Assembly: GCF_020906515.1 (NCBI RefSeq)
Contig: NC_085849.1
Location: forward strand, 1,240,001 to 1,304,000
Direction: 5' to 3'
DNA length: 64,000 nucleotides
Source: Vanrija pseudolonga
Lineage: Eukaryota; Basidiomycota; Tremellomycetes; Trichosporonales; Trichosporonaceae
Positions within the stretch are counted from its first letter, which is position 1. Every line of letters begins with the position of its first letter. This document shows positions 34,169 through 45,380 of the stretch, piece after piece. A program made the translations under genes and the position numbers. The notes beneath the pieces are model-generated. The model was given only the letters and a program-made list of their open reading frames with translations, was not told where the DNA came from and did not search any database.

Positions 34169-34756
34169 GCACCCAGTCAGGCGATGTCAGTCAGTATCCA
34201 TGAGTCGGTCGAGAAAAGGAACAAACTCCTCCCTTCCCCTGGTTACCTGCCTCGCCTCCCTCCACTCGCCGCGGCCCCGCCCCGCCGGCCGCTCAGTGCC
34301 CACCCCCACCCCCTCGGGCCGTAAGTATTACAAGCCACAATCTGTTTGTTCGGTGACTCCTCGGGTCGGGTGGTGGGGTCGGTCGGGAAGGCCAGATCTG
34401 GGCATATCGTCACATGCGCGCGTGTCGCGGGTGCGTTCCGCGCGCATGCATGCGTCGGCTCTTATCGTGGGGCGCTCGCTCTCTGCTGCCTATGTACGGT
34501 GAGTGAAGGCATGGACGAAGACGCGACGCATACGCCCACCGGTCATCACCTGGCCACGCCTGGCCAAACACCCCACCACGGCCACCACGTCACGTCCCGT
34601 ATTCCTGGGCCAGGCTAGCCAGCACGCATACGCGCCAAGATAACAGAGCTTATGCGCTAGATGCGCGCCGGCGACGACGCAGGCCGAGGCCCCACCCCGC
34701 TCCCTCCTCCGCAGCTCCTCAGCGGCGACTGCCATGTCTGCCGGGTCTGCCGACCG

Positions 34757-34800
34757 AGGCAGGCAGGCAGGCAGCGAGGCAGCGAGGCAGCCAGTCAGTC
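34757..34800. repeat. GGCA/GGCAGCGA short tandem repeat
   Basis: Run of GGCA units followed by GCGAGGCA units and CAGTCAGTC. A simple-sequence tract with no feature around it. Confidence 0.7.
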
Positions 34801-35028
34801 ACCCGGAACCCATTCCGACACTCACGACCAGTCGCCGACGCGTGCACGCTGCGCCGACGGCCGTGCCCCCCACCCGCGCTTCATGACACCTGATAGCTGA
34901 CACTTCACCCATTGGCCAACCCAACCAACCACACCGCGTCGCACCAGTCAACCCCCATCCATACCCTATGCGCTCCTCAACCACCACCACCAATATGGAT
35001 AGCAATGTGGAGATAGACTAGATTCCGA

Positions 35029-36774
35029 TTAGGCCTCAGCCTTGGCCTCCTCCGCGGCGGCGGCGGGGGCAGCAGCAGCCTCAGCCTCGGGCTCCTCGCT
35101 TGCCTCGTCGGCACCCTCGGCGACAGCAGCATTCTGCTTCTGCAGCTTGGCGACAACCTTTTCGACGCGCTCAATCTCGGCCTGGCACCGTCAGCTTTGT
35201 TGTTCCACACCCACCACGCCACACCCACCTTGGTCTTGGCCTCAGAGTTGGCCTCGAACCACGTCTTCTTCGTCTCGAGGTCGGTGACAGTACGCGCAAC
35301 GTCCTCCTTGTTGGAAGGAGGCGAGATGCCAAAGGCCAGGAGCGCAGACAGCAGGTTCATGGGCAGGTTGACGGATTCGGAAGCCGCAGAGGCAGAGGGG
35401 GTAGCGGCGCCCGAAGCGCCGGCCGACGCGCCGCCCTTCTTTCCGCCCTTCTTCTTCTTCGAGCCACCAAAGAAGCCCTCGAGCTCCTCATCCTTCTTCT
35501 TGAGCTGCATGCCCTTGAAGTCGGCCTCCACCTTGCGAACCTCGATCGCCTTGACACCCTGGATCGAAGGCGCCGCAGACGCAGCCTCCTTGGCAGATGC
35601 AGACGTCTCGGGAACCTCGCCGACGCCGTACTTGCCGGCAAAGTAGTTGATGAGGATGCGCGCGTCCTCAATCTCGGCAGCGTATGCCGGCGCACGGGCC
35701 TCCTCGCGCAGACGGACAATCTCCTCCTCGCGGCGCGCAGCGTCCTCCTTGGCCTTCTCAGCCTTGAATCGGTCGTTGCGGGCCTGGCGGATCGCAGCGA
35801 TCTTCTGGTGGTAGTGGTCCTTCTGCTCGCGGAACTTTTCGGCCAGCTCGCGCTTAGCGGCGTACAGCTCGTCCTGCATCCGTCAGCCGCCTGCACCCCA
35901 CCCCCACACAGTCCCACGCACCATCTTGGTAGACAGGGCGCTGCGCTCGTCAAACAGCTTGTTGCGCTCCTGGAACGCCTTGTCACCCTCGGCACGGAGC
36001 GCGTCCATCTCCTTCTTGAGCTCGTCAAACCTGTCGCTGACCTTCTTGGCCTCGGGGTCGTCGAGCTTCTTCTTGATCTCCTCAATGTTGGCCTTGTCGG
36101 CAGCAATAGCGTCGTCGGAAGACGAGCTCGACTCGAGCGTCTTGCGCGCACGGCGGAGCGTCGTGATCTCCTGGAGCGCCTTCTTCTCGTCGACAAGCTT
36201 CATGGATCCAGACTCGATCTGGGCGTTGAGGTCGCTGCGGGGTTAGCTGGTTACGAAGCCGTCCTAACCCACGTAATGCGGTTGTCGATCTGCGAGACGT
36301 TGTTGAAGCCAGTCTTGCCGCGCTGGGTCTGCACGTCCTTGATCTTCTTCTGCACGCCGTCCTGGAGCTTTCGGAGCTCGTCAAAGAGCTTGGAGCGCTC
36401 GGCCTTGAACTTTCCCTGCTCTCCACGGAGCGTGTCCATCTCGGCCTTGAGGGTGGTGCGGCGGTCGTTCGACCCGGGGCTCTGCGAGAGCGCGATGCGG
36501 CCACGGACAGCCTCCTGCACGAGACGTTAGCCTGCCCTCTGCGCACGCTCGCATGTCCGTGTCCACTCACGAGCTTGGTCTTGACGGCGGCAATCTCCTT
36601 GTTGAAAGCCTCCTGCTCAGAGTTGTACTTGTCCTGGTCGGGCTTTCCGCCGACATGGTCAGCGCCGTCGTGCGCGGCGGCAGGGGCCGCTTTTGATGCG
36701 CCGTTGGCACCGCCGGCCGCAGCCCCGTTGCCCTTGGGGGCGTTGGGCTTTTGGGAAGAGGTGGTGGGCGGCAT
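35029..36774 (-). CDS. BFR1: Bfr1-like coiled-coil mRNP protein
   Basis: Bfr1 associates with polysomes and ER-bound mRNPs and affects secretion and ploidy. The protein is almost entirely charged coiled coil: KYNSEQEAFNKEIAAVKTKL, KAEMDTLRGEQGKFKAERSK, the family block QTQRGKTGFNNVSQIDNRI, then LDDPEAKKVSDRFDELKKEM and ERNKLFDERSALSTKMQDEL. It ends with GISPPSNKEDVARTVTDLE, KTWFEANSEAKTKAEIERVE and an Ala/Glu-rich tail. Four introns. Start at MPPTTSSQKPN; no in-frame alternative with better context was seen. Length, about 500 aa, is typical. Confidence 0.9.
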
Positions 36775-37171
36775 GACTGGTGGTGTGAGAGATGAGATTG
36801 TTGACAAAATGGGGGAAGGTGCATGATCGCTGCGACGCTGGCTGCACGCTGGCTCTCCGCCCACTGGCTGGCTGGCGTTCCACATCGACTTTCCTGGACG
36901 CGGCGTGGTGTCACATTTTGATCCCGTTAAACCATGTGGCACTGCCCTTTTGTGGCGCATTGGGCGACATCCGGCGCATCCGGCGAGAGTCAAGAAGGGG
37001 TTTTATGAGGATTCATTCTGCCAAACGAGCGGGCACTGCAAGCTCGTAGGGCACCAAACAATACTACAACTGAAAAACTTAGGCTTAGGTTTAGACTGAG
37101 GAGGCAACTTGGACTTGAGAGAAAGAAACTTGTCCCACTGGGGGGACGACTGGGGCTGGCGCGAATCGCAA
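36775..37171. other. Gene-free spacer
   Basis: 397 bp with the BFR1 promoter and the 3' flank of chitinase A. Nothing specific recognised. Confidence 0.5.
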
Positions 37172-38956
37172 TTAGACACCAGCGACAGTGTTGAGGATAC
37201 CGGCGGGGTTCTGCGTGTGTCAGTGACTGCGGAAGCACCACCCCGCTTCCACTCACAGCCGACGGGTCCCACTCCCAGAACATGACACTGCCCGGCCAGC
37301 CAAGGGAAGATTTGCCCTGGCTGACGCACGAGCCGAGCGCAGAGGGGCTCATGTAGCTGTTTTTGGTCAGCCTGTGCTGCGTTGCAATGCGGCGACTTAC
37401 CCGCTGTTGGCGCCAGCGCTGGTGAGGGGCTTGCCGAGGACGAGCTTGGCGAGGGGGATGCCGTCGTGGCTGTTGAGCTCGCCGCTCGAGGTGTAGGGCC
37501 ACGAGGTGGGGGCCGAGTTGAAGAGGAGGGACTGGTGGTGTTAGCGCTGCTGGGGGTGGCGCACCCACGTTGCAGTCAGTGTAGGCCGAGCCCTGGTTGT
37601 AGTACTGAAGGCTGTAGAAGTCGATGGTGTTGCCAACCTGGTCGTTCACGGCAGCGTAGGCGCCGTCCGAGTAGCAAGAGCGGCAGAACCAGGGGGCAAT
37701 AGGAGCTGTGTGTTAGCGGGAGTTGAGGATTCTTGCATACCGTGAGAGATAAGGTAGTTGGGGCCGAGGTTGTTGCGGAGGGCCTGCTGGAACTCTGAAT
37801 GGTTAGAAGGGCATTGCGCTGCTTGGTGTACTCACGGACGAGCCAGTTGACCGAGGTGCCACCGTTAACAGCGTTGAAGTCTGGTAGTTAGCATTACCCA
37901 GTGAGCGGCACCCACCCTCGTAGTCAATGTCGACACCGTCAAGCTGCCACTGGCGAACAAAGTTGGCAATCGTGTTGGCAAGGGTGACGGGGTTCTGGCC
38001 ATTCGAGGTGGGGGCGTCTGCAAGTCAGTTCAGTCACATGGTAACTCCGCACCGGTCGAGCCGAAGGCGGAGACCATGATGGCCTTTCCGGCGGCGTGGT
38101 ACGAGTTGAGGATCGAGGTGCGGGTGTTCTGGTCGAGCTGGGTCCAGAGGACGGCGTCGTCGACAGCACCAACGGTCATGTCAAAGGCGAGGACAAAGCG
38201 GTTGAAGCCGCCGAGCTGGGCCACAGTGGGCATGTTACCGCCAGCGAGCCAGGCTGGAGTCGGGTCAGCTGCGGCCCAGGTGGTTCACTCACAGTCGGCG
38301 TAGATGACGTAGTGGGGAGCGTTGAACTTGCCGGGGGTAACGGTCTGGACGGGGGGAGCAGACGACGTGGTGGTGGTGGCGGGGGCCTGGGTGGTCGTAG
38401 TGGCACCACCACCACCGCCGCCGCCGGCCTGCCACGAGTAGACACAGCCGACGCTGGGGGACGTGCTGATGAAAGTCAGTATGGGTGGCCAGCCGTCGGG
38501 AAGCGATAGCGCCTCCGTGGGGTCGTTCCGAGGACGGAAGGGAAGCCCCAGCGTATCTGCTCCCGAAGGACTCACGAGCAGACGAGGCCACCGGAGCAGG
38601 TAGCCATGTTGACCCAAGCGCTGTTGACGCACTCTGCGTTGTTAGACAATTCGGGAGGAGCACTGACCCTGGAGAACTTGGCCCGAGCACGACCAGGAGC
38701 CGCTCGAGCAGCCGCGCTTGCCACCATGGTGGGTCGTGGCGTTGAGCTTCGGGTGGATAGCGGTCGGCGGCCAGTGCTGCGGCTTCCAGACGTAACCCGG
38801 GGGGAGGCTAGTGAGGCGGCGGGGCGCGTTGGCCTGGTCGCGTGAGCTGTGGGTGCTGCTGCTGCTGGTCCTGCTGCCAGCGCGACTTACAGGCTTGGCG
38901 GGCGCCGCGAGAGCGAACGGAACAAGGAGCGCAGTAAGGATCGAGGGCAGGATCAT
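37172..38956 (-). CDS. Secreted GH18 chitinase-like protein, copy A
   Basis: Glycoside hydrolase family 18 enzymes cleave chitin. A signal peptide (MILPSILTALLVPFALAAPA) is followed by a cysteine-rich, probably carbohydrate-binding module (KRGCSSGSWSCSGQVLQ, ECVNSAWVNMATC, GGLVC), a Gly/Thr/Pro linker, and the GH18 domain starting FNAPHYVIYADCW. The catalytic motif is DGVDIDYED, with the acid/base Glu present. Later motifs are APIAPWF, YSLQYYNQGSAYTDC and PGSVMFWEWDPSA. It ends NPAGILNTVAGV. At least eight short introns. It has a paralogue (copy B) 12 kb away on the same strand. Likely acts in cell-wall remodelling or nutrition. Confidence 0.9.
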
Positions 38957-39993
38957 TCTGTTGTTCTGTGTAGTGTAGAGACTGTTGCTGTATGGAGCGA
39001 GTGTGTGAAGGGAGCTTGGTCGGGGCTCAAGTCTCGTGAGGGGTCTGGGGAAGAGGATGAGGAGGGCAGCGACGCGGCCTTAAGTATCTTCCAGAGGTCG
39101 TTAGGGGCGAGAGAGACGACGGCGAGACCAGATGGATAAGCCAGCTCACGACCACTCGGCAAGGCTACCCGGGTGGGGGATCAAGACGGGTGGGGACATC
39201 AGCAAAGGGATGAAAGAGCGCCGAGAGCGCCACGGCGCGTCCGCCGACAAGAGAAATGATACGGCGAGCAGGGCGATAAGAGTGGGTGCGCCGGGACGTG
39301 TCAGTAAGCCACACCCCCGCCAAATCGGCGCGCACGCATGCACGCACGCAGACACGTCGTTCTGGCGGCGCGTGGATGCTACGGCGCGTCCCGTACTTGC
39401 CGGGATCGCGGGCCGGTTGGGCGGGGCGGCGCGTGCGTGATTGATTGAGTGATTGAGCAGGAAGGAGGTCGCGCGAGCAAAGCTGAGCTGCGCAGGGGCA
39501 CGACATGACCGTGCGAGCCCCACAGGTTGGGTCGGCTGTACATTGCTCCAGCTTGGACACGGGTGAGTCACTGCAAGTGCCTGTTTCATCCACTTCTTTA
39601 CCTGTTTGTTACGTGCGGTTGACTGCTTCGTTTGCTCGTGTGCCAGTATGCCACATGCCACTCAAGCTCGCTGGTCACGTGATGTTGGTGGCTTACGGAT
39701 TGTCGCGCTTGGGCCTCCACTTTGGACGATCACCTGCTAGTCGGCGTTGCGTCACCACCTTTGGTGTGTCTCTCTTCTCGTCTTCCCATCCTCCTTGACA
39801 TACCCATACATCCCACAACACTGTAAGTTGCTCAGAGCCATCATCCACTTCCTCTTATGCCTGCCCAGCTGCCCTGAGCTTGTTCCTACGCGCCGGCTAC
39901 CCTCGAACTGAGAAAGGTCGACTACAGGCGAACGCTGAGCTCTTGGTTACCCTCGCTACAATCACCTCCCCCGATCAAGTTTGGTTCGGCACT
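38957..39993. other. Gene-free spacer with an upstream E-box and possible 5' UTR intron
   Basis: 1037 bp between chitinase A and unknown paralogue 1. It contains TCACGTGA at 39675-39682 and a well-formed intron-like segment at 39823-39868 (GTAAGT...GCCCAG). That intron would lie in the 5' UTR if translation of paralogue 1 starts at 39994. Small open frames here have no coding character. Confidence 0.45.
39675..39682. promoter_or_regulatory. TCACGTGA palindrome upstream of unknown paralogue 1
   Basis: Same 8-bp palindrome as at 1580-1587, about 320 bp upstream of the presumed start. Function inferred only. Confidence 0.4.
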
Positions 39994-42430
39994 ATGAATC
40001 TCGCACACTGGGCCAATCAGGCAGGCTGGAGCGACCGCGAAGCTGTCAAGGGACTGACTCATCGAGACATTTGCCAACGGCACACTTTCGGAAACACCTG
40101 CGTTCGTCCGTGAACGCAGCAAGACGCTGGCGTCTATTGTTTGGAAGTATCACAAGCAACTGTCAGACATTGTCCAACGGCATGAGGCTACGATACAGAA
40201 ACGTTGGGCGAAGAAGACCAAGGCCCAACGGCTTAGAATCTTGCTCAGTGCTTGGCCTAATATGCTGCCCATCCACCGGCCTGAGCTTGAGGCTTACAAA
40301 CGTCGGTCTCCCAACCCCCTCGACGCGGACGAACGGGACGTATACATGTTCCCTTATATCAATCAAGAAGACTTGGTCAAACCCAGGACTTTCCCGCTCC
40401 TCCTCAACGCTAGGGCTAGGAATCTTCCTTGCGACTTCGCCGGAGCGGACCTTAATGCCATGCATCTCGGCTCGGTTTTAGGCGTGATATCCTGCAAGTA
40501 CCTCAACGAGCACACCATGATGCTCAATGGCATGCGCAATCCCGACGATTACGGCAAACTGCTATCCTGGGACGACCACCCTGAAGCCATGAAGTGGATG
40601 GTCACCAAGCAGTTTCAACCTGGAGACGGCTTACTTGTCCTCGAGGTGCAAGGTCGTATCCTCGAGTTTCTGGCCAAGTGTGCACAGCAACTCCTTTCCG
40701 ACATCCCTATTGACCGGTTATTGTCTGAGGAGTATCCTGTGCTGCCAGAGCCGTCGTTAGCACCCGAAGCAGCGACTTCCTTGGTCAACTCGCTCGCTGA
40801 CCTCGCCGAGGAGGCCCCGTATCGCCTGCCGCGCGCCATCGACTTAGCTCGCATCGAGTTCCTTTTACAAGCTCGCTATGATCAGGCTGTGGACCATTTG
40901 TGGACGCTGCGTGAAGATCCAGGCTACTTGGCAGAGCAATACCATGAACATGAGCAACATCGGCACGAAAACATCCGTGATACCTTGGGAGGAAAACACC
41001 CGATCTTTGCAGCTTCCCGGGTGGACAACTTCACCAGTCGTGTCGTCCGGGAGATGATTCTCCAAGCTTCCTTGCACGTGGTGACGTTCCCGGAGCTACT
41101 GGCAGAGTGCCGCTCATTGAGGCGGCTGCACGCTCGGTACGGCGCCCAACTGAGCCCGCTGGATGAGCTACCGGAGCCGTACTTGCAAGCCATCCTCGAG
41201 TTTCGACATCACCTTCAACAAGCGTCCAAGCAGTTGTTCCGCCAACTCAGGAATTCCGCGCCATCCTCACCGCCTTTGCGAAAGTATTGGGCCCGACGAC
41301 CGACAACCAACATCGATAGAATTGAGGCGTTCCCTCTTGAGGTCTCGGGCGAGCCGCAAGCCCTTGCCGAGCTTCTCTGGTTCCTGCAGACATTGTGGGA
41401 GGATGGCCAGGTTCTCAGTCGCCTCACTTTCGAATTCGTCATCGAGTCTCTGATCAAGCACATTGAGACTCAGGCCGAACAATACGTCACCAACCACCTC
41501 GGCACTATCATTGCAGACCTGTCTATCCTAGCCGAGTGCTTGCGGCAGTTGAACTCATACTACCCGTGGTCCCAGGGCTACAACTTTGCCCTTTTAGACC
41601 GGGACAGGAAGGACCGGATCCGCAGAGCAACGGATGCTCGCACCGAGGGTTTGGTCAAAGTGCACCTTGCACTGGATCACAGAAACGATCTCTCATTCCT
41701 CGCCATCGCCAACCTCGCGAACCCAGCCCACAACCGATTCCTGTACCCTGTGGAGAGACGCCGAAGTAAGGAGAACGTCGACAAACTCCGTCAAGCCGAG
41801 GCGAATTTGGATGAGTTCTGGGGCCACCTTGACGCCCACCTGCGCCGCCACGGCTATCCCCTGCAGCCCCCGGCTGGGCGAACATTGCAACGCACCCCAG
41901 AATGGGTGGCTCCTGCCAAGAAGCCGGCTGCTAGTGTCAAGTCGGTGGAAGCTACCTTTTTGGACCTCCGCATCGGCGCCTCACCGCCCTCTACAACGCC
42001 CGATACGGCGCCCAAGACCAAGATCAAGACGCGAGGCACAGCTGTGGCGGCCCCAACAGGTGCTGCTCCTGTCCCAGAAGCTGTCGCTACACCCACCGCA
42101 CCAACTATACAGTTTGCCGTGGACGCTCGCGCACTCAAGGTTTTCCGCATCCTCTTCTTCACGCCGAATGTGAGCGACACGCCAGGGGAAGCGCCATGGA
42201 ACGACTTCGTACACGCCATGAACAGTGTCGGGTTCCAGGCAGAGAAGGTCTATGGCTCGGTCTGGCAATTCTGGCCTACCGATACCGGCAATGGCGCCAT
42301 GCGGTCCATCCAGTTCCATGAGCCGCACCCAGTGAGCAAGATTCCGTTCCGTGAAGCTCGTCGCATGGGGAGGAGGTTGACAAGGGCTTTTGACTGGACT
42401 GTGGAGACGTTTGCCCTTGCTAAGAAATAA
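39994..42430 (+). CDS. Large uncharacterised protein, tandem paralogue 1 (apparent N-terminal frame change)
   Basis: About 810 aa of unknown function; I recall similar proteins only as uncharacterised in other fungi. Conserved blocks: AQRLRILLSAWPNMLPIHRP, MFPYINQEDLVKPRTFPLLL, DYGKLLSWDDHPEAMKWM, GDGLLVLEVQGRILEFLAKC, DHLWTLREDPGYLAEQY and the C-terminal VFRILFFTPN...FDWTVETFAL. No signal peptide or membrane segment; an Ala/Pro/Thr linker lies near residue 620. The coding signal changes frame once: MNLAHWANQAGWSDREAVKGL from 39994 runs into a second frame near 40052 (LIETFANGTLSETPAF), which then stays open to 42430. That fits one extra base, real or a sequencing error. The first ATG of the second frame (40262) is inside a conserved block, so it is not the start. 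Confidence 0.6.
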
Positions 42431-43136
42431 ACCAGAATATGAATGTCGCTTTGCCCGCGAAAGTGTTAGCCACATCTCATTTATCCAGGATAAATAAATG
42501 TGTGCGGTGTGTCGGCCCAGCTGTCGTGTCTGTGGAGATCGTTCTTCTTCCATGGTCTGTCCTTTGTTGACCATGGTGGATGGTTCCCACGTTGCCACAT
42601 TCGTGCCGACTTTGGCTCTGACCTGAGCTGGCCTGGCTGTGCGTGTCGCAGTCGTTGGTCATGGACTCGAACAAGGCTGCGTCTGACTGCCACTCTGCCA
42701 CCTTGGTATGTACCTGTCACGTGACCTGCTCGGCCGCTTTGACCCACCGCCACTTTCGAAGCTCGAGGCCGACCCCCACTCCACCCCTCCTTTGGCCTCT
42801 GGCTCTATTGTATTAAAGAGCAGCTCCTTTGTTCGTCCCATCGTCTTCTTGTTCATTCGCCCACTCCTTCATTCCTCTTCTTCACACCACTCCCCACCAC
42901 TGGAGTGTGTTTGCGTCAAAGCCATCCACCCCCTCTCGCAGCTAGCTAGCTGCCTGAGGTTCCTGCGGCACTGCCACCACGACTCAGAACTGGCCTCGCT
43001 ATCCTTTACGAGGACCACGCCAAAGGTATGCAGCTACCGTAGCATTCCCCGTGAGGTGTTACTCATTCCCCCATAGCACCCGCCACCGCCACCCCGCGCA
43101 CGCTTCACTACTCTCGTCAACAGTTTGCCGAGGATG
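42431..43136. other. Gene-free spacer between the two unknown paralogues
   Basis: 706 bp. It holds TCACGTGA at 42717-42724, a TATTAAAG element near 42808 and a CT-rich stretch before paralogue 2. A possible upstream exon ends near 43026 (donor GTATGC, acceptor CCATAG at 43076), which would extend paralogue 2 at its N-terminus. Confidence 0.45.
42717..42724. promoter_or_regulatory. TCACGTGA palindrome upstream of unknown paralogue 2
   Basis: Perfect copy of the recurring E-box-like palindrome, 413 bp upstream of the ATG at 43137. The same element also precedes paralogue 1. Confidence 0.4.
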
Positions 43137-45380
43137 AGCGTCTTTTTCCATCTGGCCAATGAGTCCGCGCCCCTCGTGTCGATCCCTCTGCCGACCACGA
43201 ATTTCACACCCTTCCCGGAGAACATACCCGAGGAGGAGGTCCTGGCGAGGTCCGAAGCCTATGCTTATAGCATACGGCAGAATTATTCTCTGCTGTCCGA
43301 CAATGTCCAAAGCCATGAAGCATGGATTCGGGGGCAGTGGGAGCAAAAAACGGAAGCACAGCGTTACATGTTGCTCCGTTCGGCTTGGGGCGGAGATCTG
43401 CCACCTCATCACCGTCCCGATATTGCTGCGTGGGTTCGCGGAAACAACTATCCACGCGACCATTACATGCTTCCTTACATCAACCGGGAGGACCTCATTA
43501 AGCCCACATCGCTACCTCTGCTCCTCGAGGCAAGGACTAGGAGCCCTCCGGCTGACTTTGCTTTCGCCGACTTCAACTCGTTGCGCCTGGGCATGGAAGT
43601 CCGAGCAATCGAAAAGGTTGGGGTTGAGGGATCCCCCGAGCTCCCGATATTCCATGCCATCAGTCTTTGCAACAAAGATTATGGAAAACTCCATTCAATG
43701 TCGGCAGACCTGGCTGCCTTCCAGGCACTGGACCCACAAATGTCATGGTCTGTTGCGTCGGCACTTCTCATACTCAAGGTACAGAAAAGGCTGCTCGAGT
43801 TTCTCGTCAAATGTGTCCAGCAACTTGTGAAAAACATCCCAGTCGACAAAGCGAAGTCCGACCCAAATGCTGCTCAACCCGAGAAGCAGCCTGAACAACC
43901 GCCGACTACCACATCACTTGTTGACTTGGTTGTGGAAGCCCAGTACCGCCGGCCTGGGGACATCAACTTAGGAATTGAAGAACTGCTGCAGGCACGGGCT
44001 GGTCAAGCCGAAGACCATCTCTGGACATTGCGCGAGAACCCTGGCTATATGGCCGAATACTACGAGGAATACAAGGCGCATCGACGCGAGTGGATTCTCG
44101 ACGGTGCCAGGAAAGAGCACCCGGACTTGTCAGACAAACGCAAATTCAACAGTCGGGTTGTCTACGATCTTGTGAATCACGCTGCGTGGGGCGTCTCAAT
44201 GTTCAATGACCTGCTCAAACTCTGCCAGGCTTTGAATGAACAACGCGCGAAACATGCTGCGCACCCGTTGCGTCCACTCCCAGAGTCATACCGGACGGCG
44301 ATTCTCAGGATGGACCATGCCATCTTCCACTGTGTGGCGGATTCCGTGAGACAATTCAACAAGTATTTCGCTCCTTCGCCTCAAACCCGGAAGTACTTCG
44401 TCCGGACCCCTTCTGAAATCGACGAACTGCGTTCGTCTCTCAGTCCGAACGCGCCTCAGAACCTTATCCGTTTATTCCAGCTTTACAGTGACCTCGTCAA
44501 GCTCGGTGCGAATCCTGATTCTGCGTTGGTAATAATCCCTACGGCAATCGAGGAACTGAGAAGACTCTCGAACAACGAGGCAAAGGATTTCGTTTCGTCC
44601 ATTGTTCAACGTATAATCACAGATCTGGTGATAGCATCAGAATGTCGGAGACAGCTCCACTTTACCTACCGATGGTCACCTTCAATTCAGGCCACCTACG
44701 AAAAGAAGAGGATGGAAATCATTACTAAGTTCCCCCTTCGCAACCCGTTCGGAGCGTCCAGCCATGAGAGTATCCCAAAGCTTTCTCCAACTTCTATGGC
44801 AAGCTTTATCGTCGTCACCGAGTTGGCAAATCCCGCGGATGGGAAATTCTTTTACCCAATGGAGCGACAGGGAAGCAGAGAGGAGGTCGATAAGCTACGC
44901 CGGGCGGAGATGAGCTTGGATGACTTCTTCAGCAAGCTCAAAGGCTACTTACGCACGCAAAAAAAGCCCTCCCTGCCGTTCCCCAAGGGCCGGAGCCTGG
45001 TTCGTACCCGCAAGTGGGTCGAGGTGGCCAATCGAACTACTCCGCTGGCGGTTCATTCACCACCTTAGTTCGCTGTTAGTCAGCGTTCATTAAACGTCTT
45101 CCGCACCATGTTCTTCTCGGACGGGGCCTCAGACCATCCCGGTCTCACCCCCTGGAAAGAATTTGAGTTCGCCATGAAGGAAGTTGGATTGGAAGTGACA
45201 AAAATCAACGGTGGGACTCGTCACTTTTCTGCCGTCTCGCCTGCCATCGTTCCGCGGGCTCCGTACTCGACTCATGCCCCACACGATGGTAAAATCGAGT
45301 TCTGGACGGTTCGAGCCATGGGCCGTGATCTTGCTAATAAATATGGGTGGACGTGGGAGACCTTTTCCCTCAAGCAGTAG
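43137..45380 (+). CDS. Large uncharacterised protein, tandem paralogue 2 (single in-frame TAG)
   Basis: Paralogue of the preceding gene, about 747 codons. Shared blocks in order: AQRYMLLRSAWGGDLPPHHR, MLPYINREDLIKPTSLPLLL, KDYGKLHS, LLILKVQKRLLEFLVKCVQQ, DHLWTLRENPGYMAEYY, IITDLVIASECRRQL, LANPADGKFFYPMERQ and VDKLRRAEMSLDDFF. A TAG at 45066-45068 interrupts the frame, but the same frame resumes at once with FAVSQRSLNVFRTMFFSDG, which aligns with FAVDARALKVFRILFFTPN of paralogue 1, and ends GWTWETFSLKQ. Options: a nonsense mutation, a 45-nt intron 45024-45068 ending in this TAG (donor GTGGCC is weak), a 66-nt intron starting GTGGGT, or read-through. Function unknown. Confidence 0.6.

Larger units (their letters stand above)
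34107..35028. other. Gene-free spacer with short tandem repeats
   Basis: 922 bp between the permease start and the BFR1 stop. Contents: a TATATA element near 34162, a CATGCATG-type patch near 34445 and a (GGCA)n-like run at about 34757-34800. No coding or RNA gene recognised. Confidence 0.5.

Noticed and set aside
35100-36530. 476-codon plus-strand frame opposite BFR1
   Set aside because: Mirror of coiled-coil codons, Leu/Arg-rich without a plausible fold.
38840-38892. Possible GTAAGT intron just after the chitinase A signal peptide
   Set aside because: All nearby AG acceptors give an out-of-frame junction, whereas reading through keeps the frame into LPPGYVWKPQ.
40241-40264. Start of paralogue 1 at the TTG/ATG at 40241-40264
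   Set aside because: The conserved block AQRLRILLSAWPNM begins upstream of it, so translation must start earlier.
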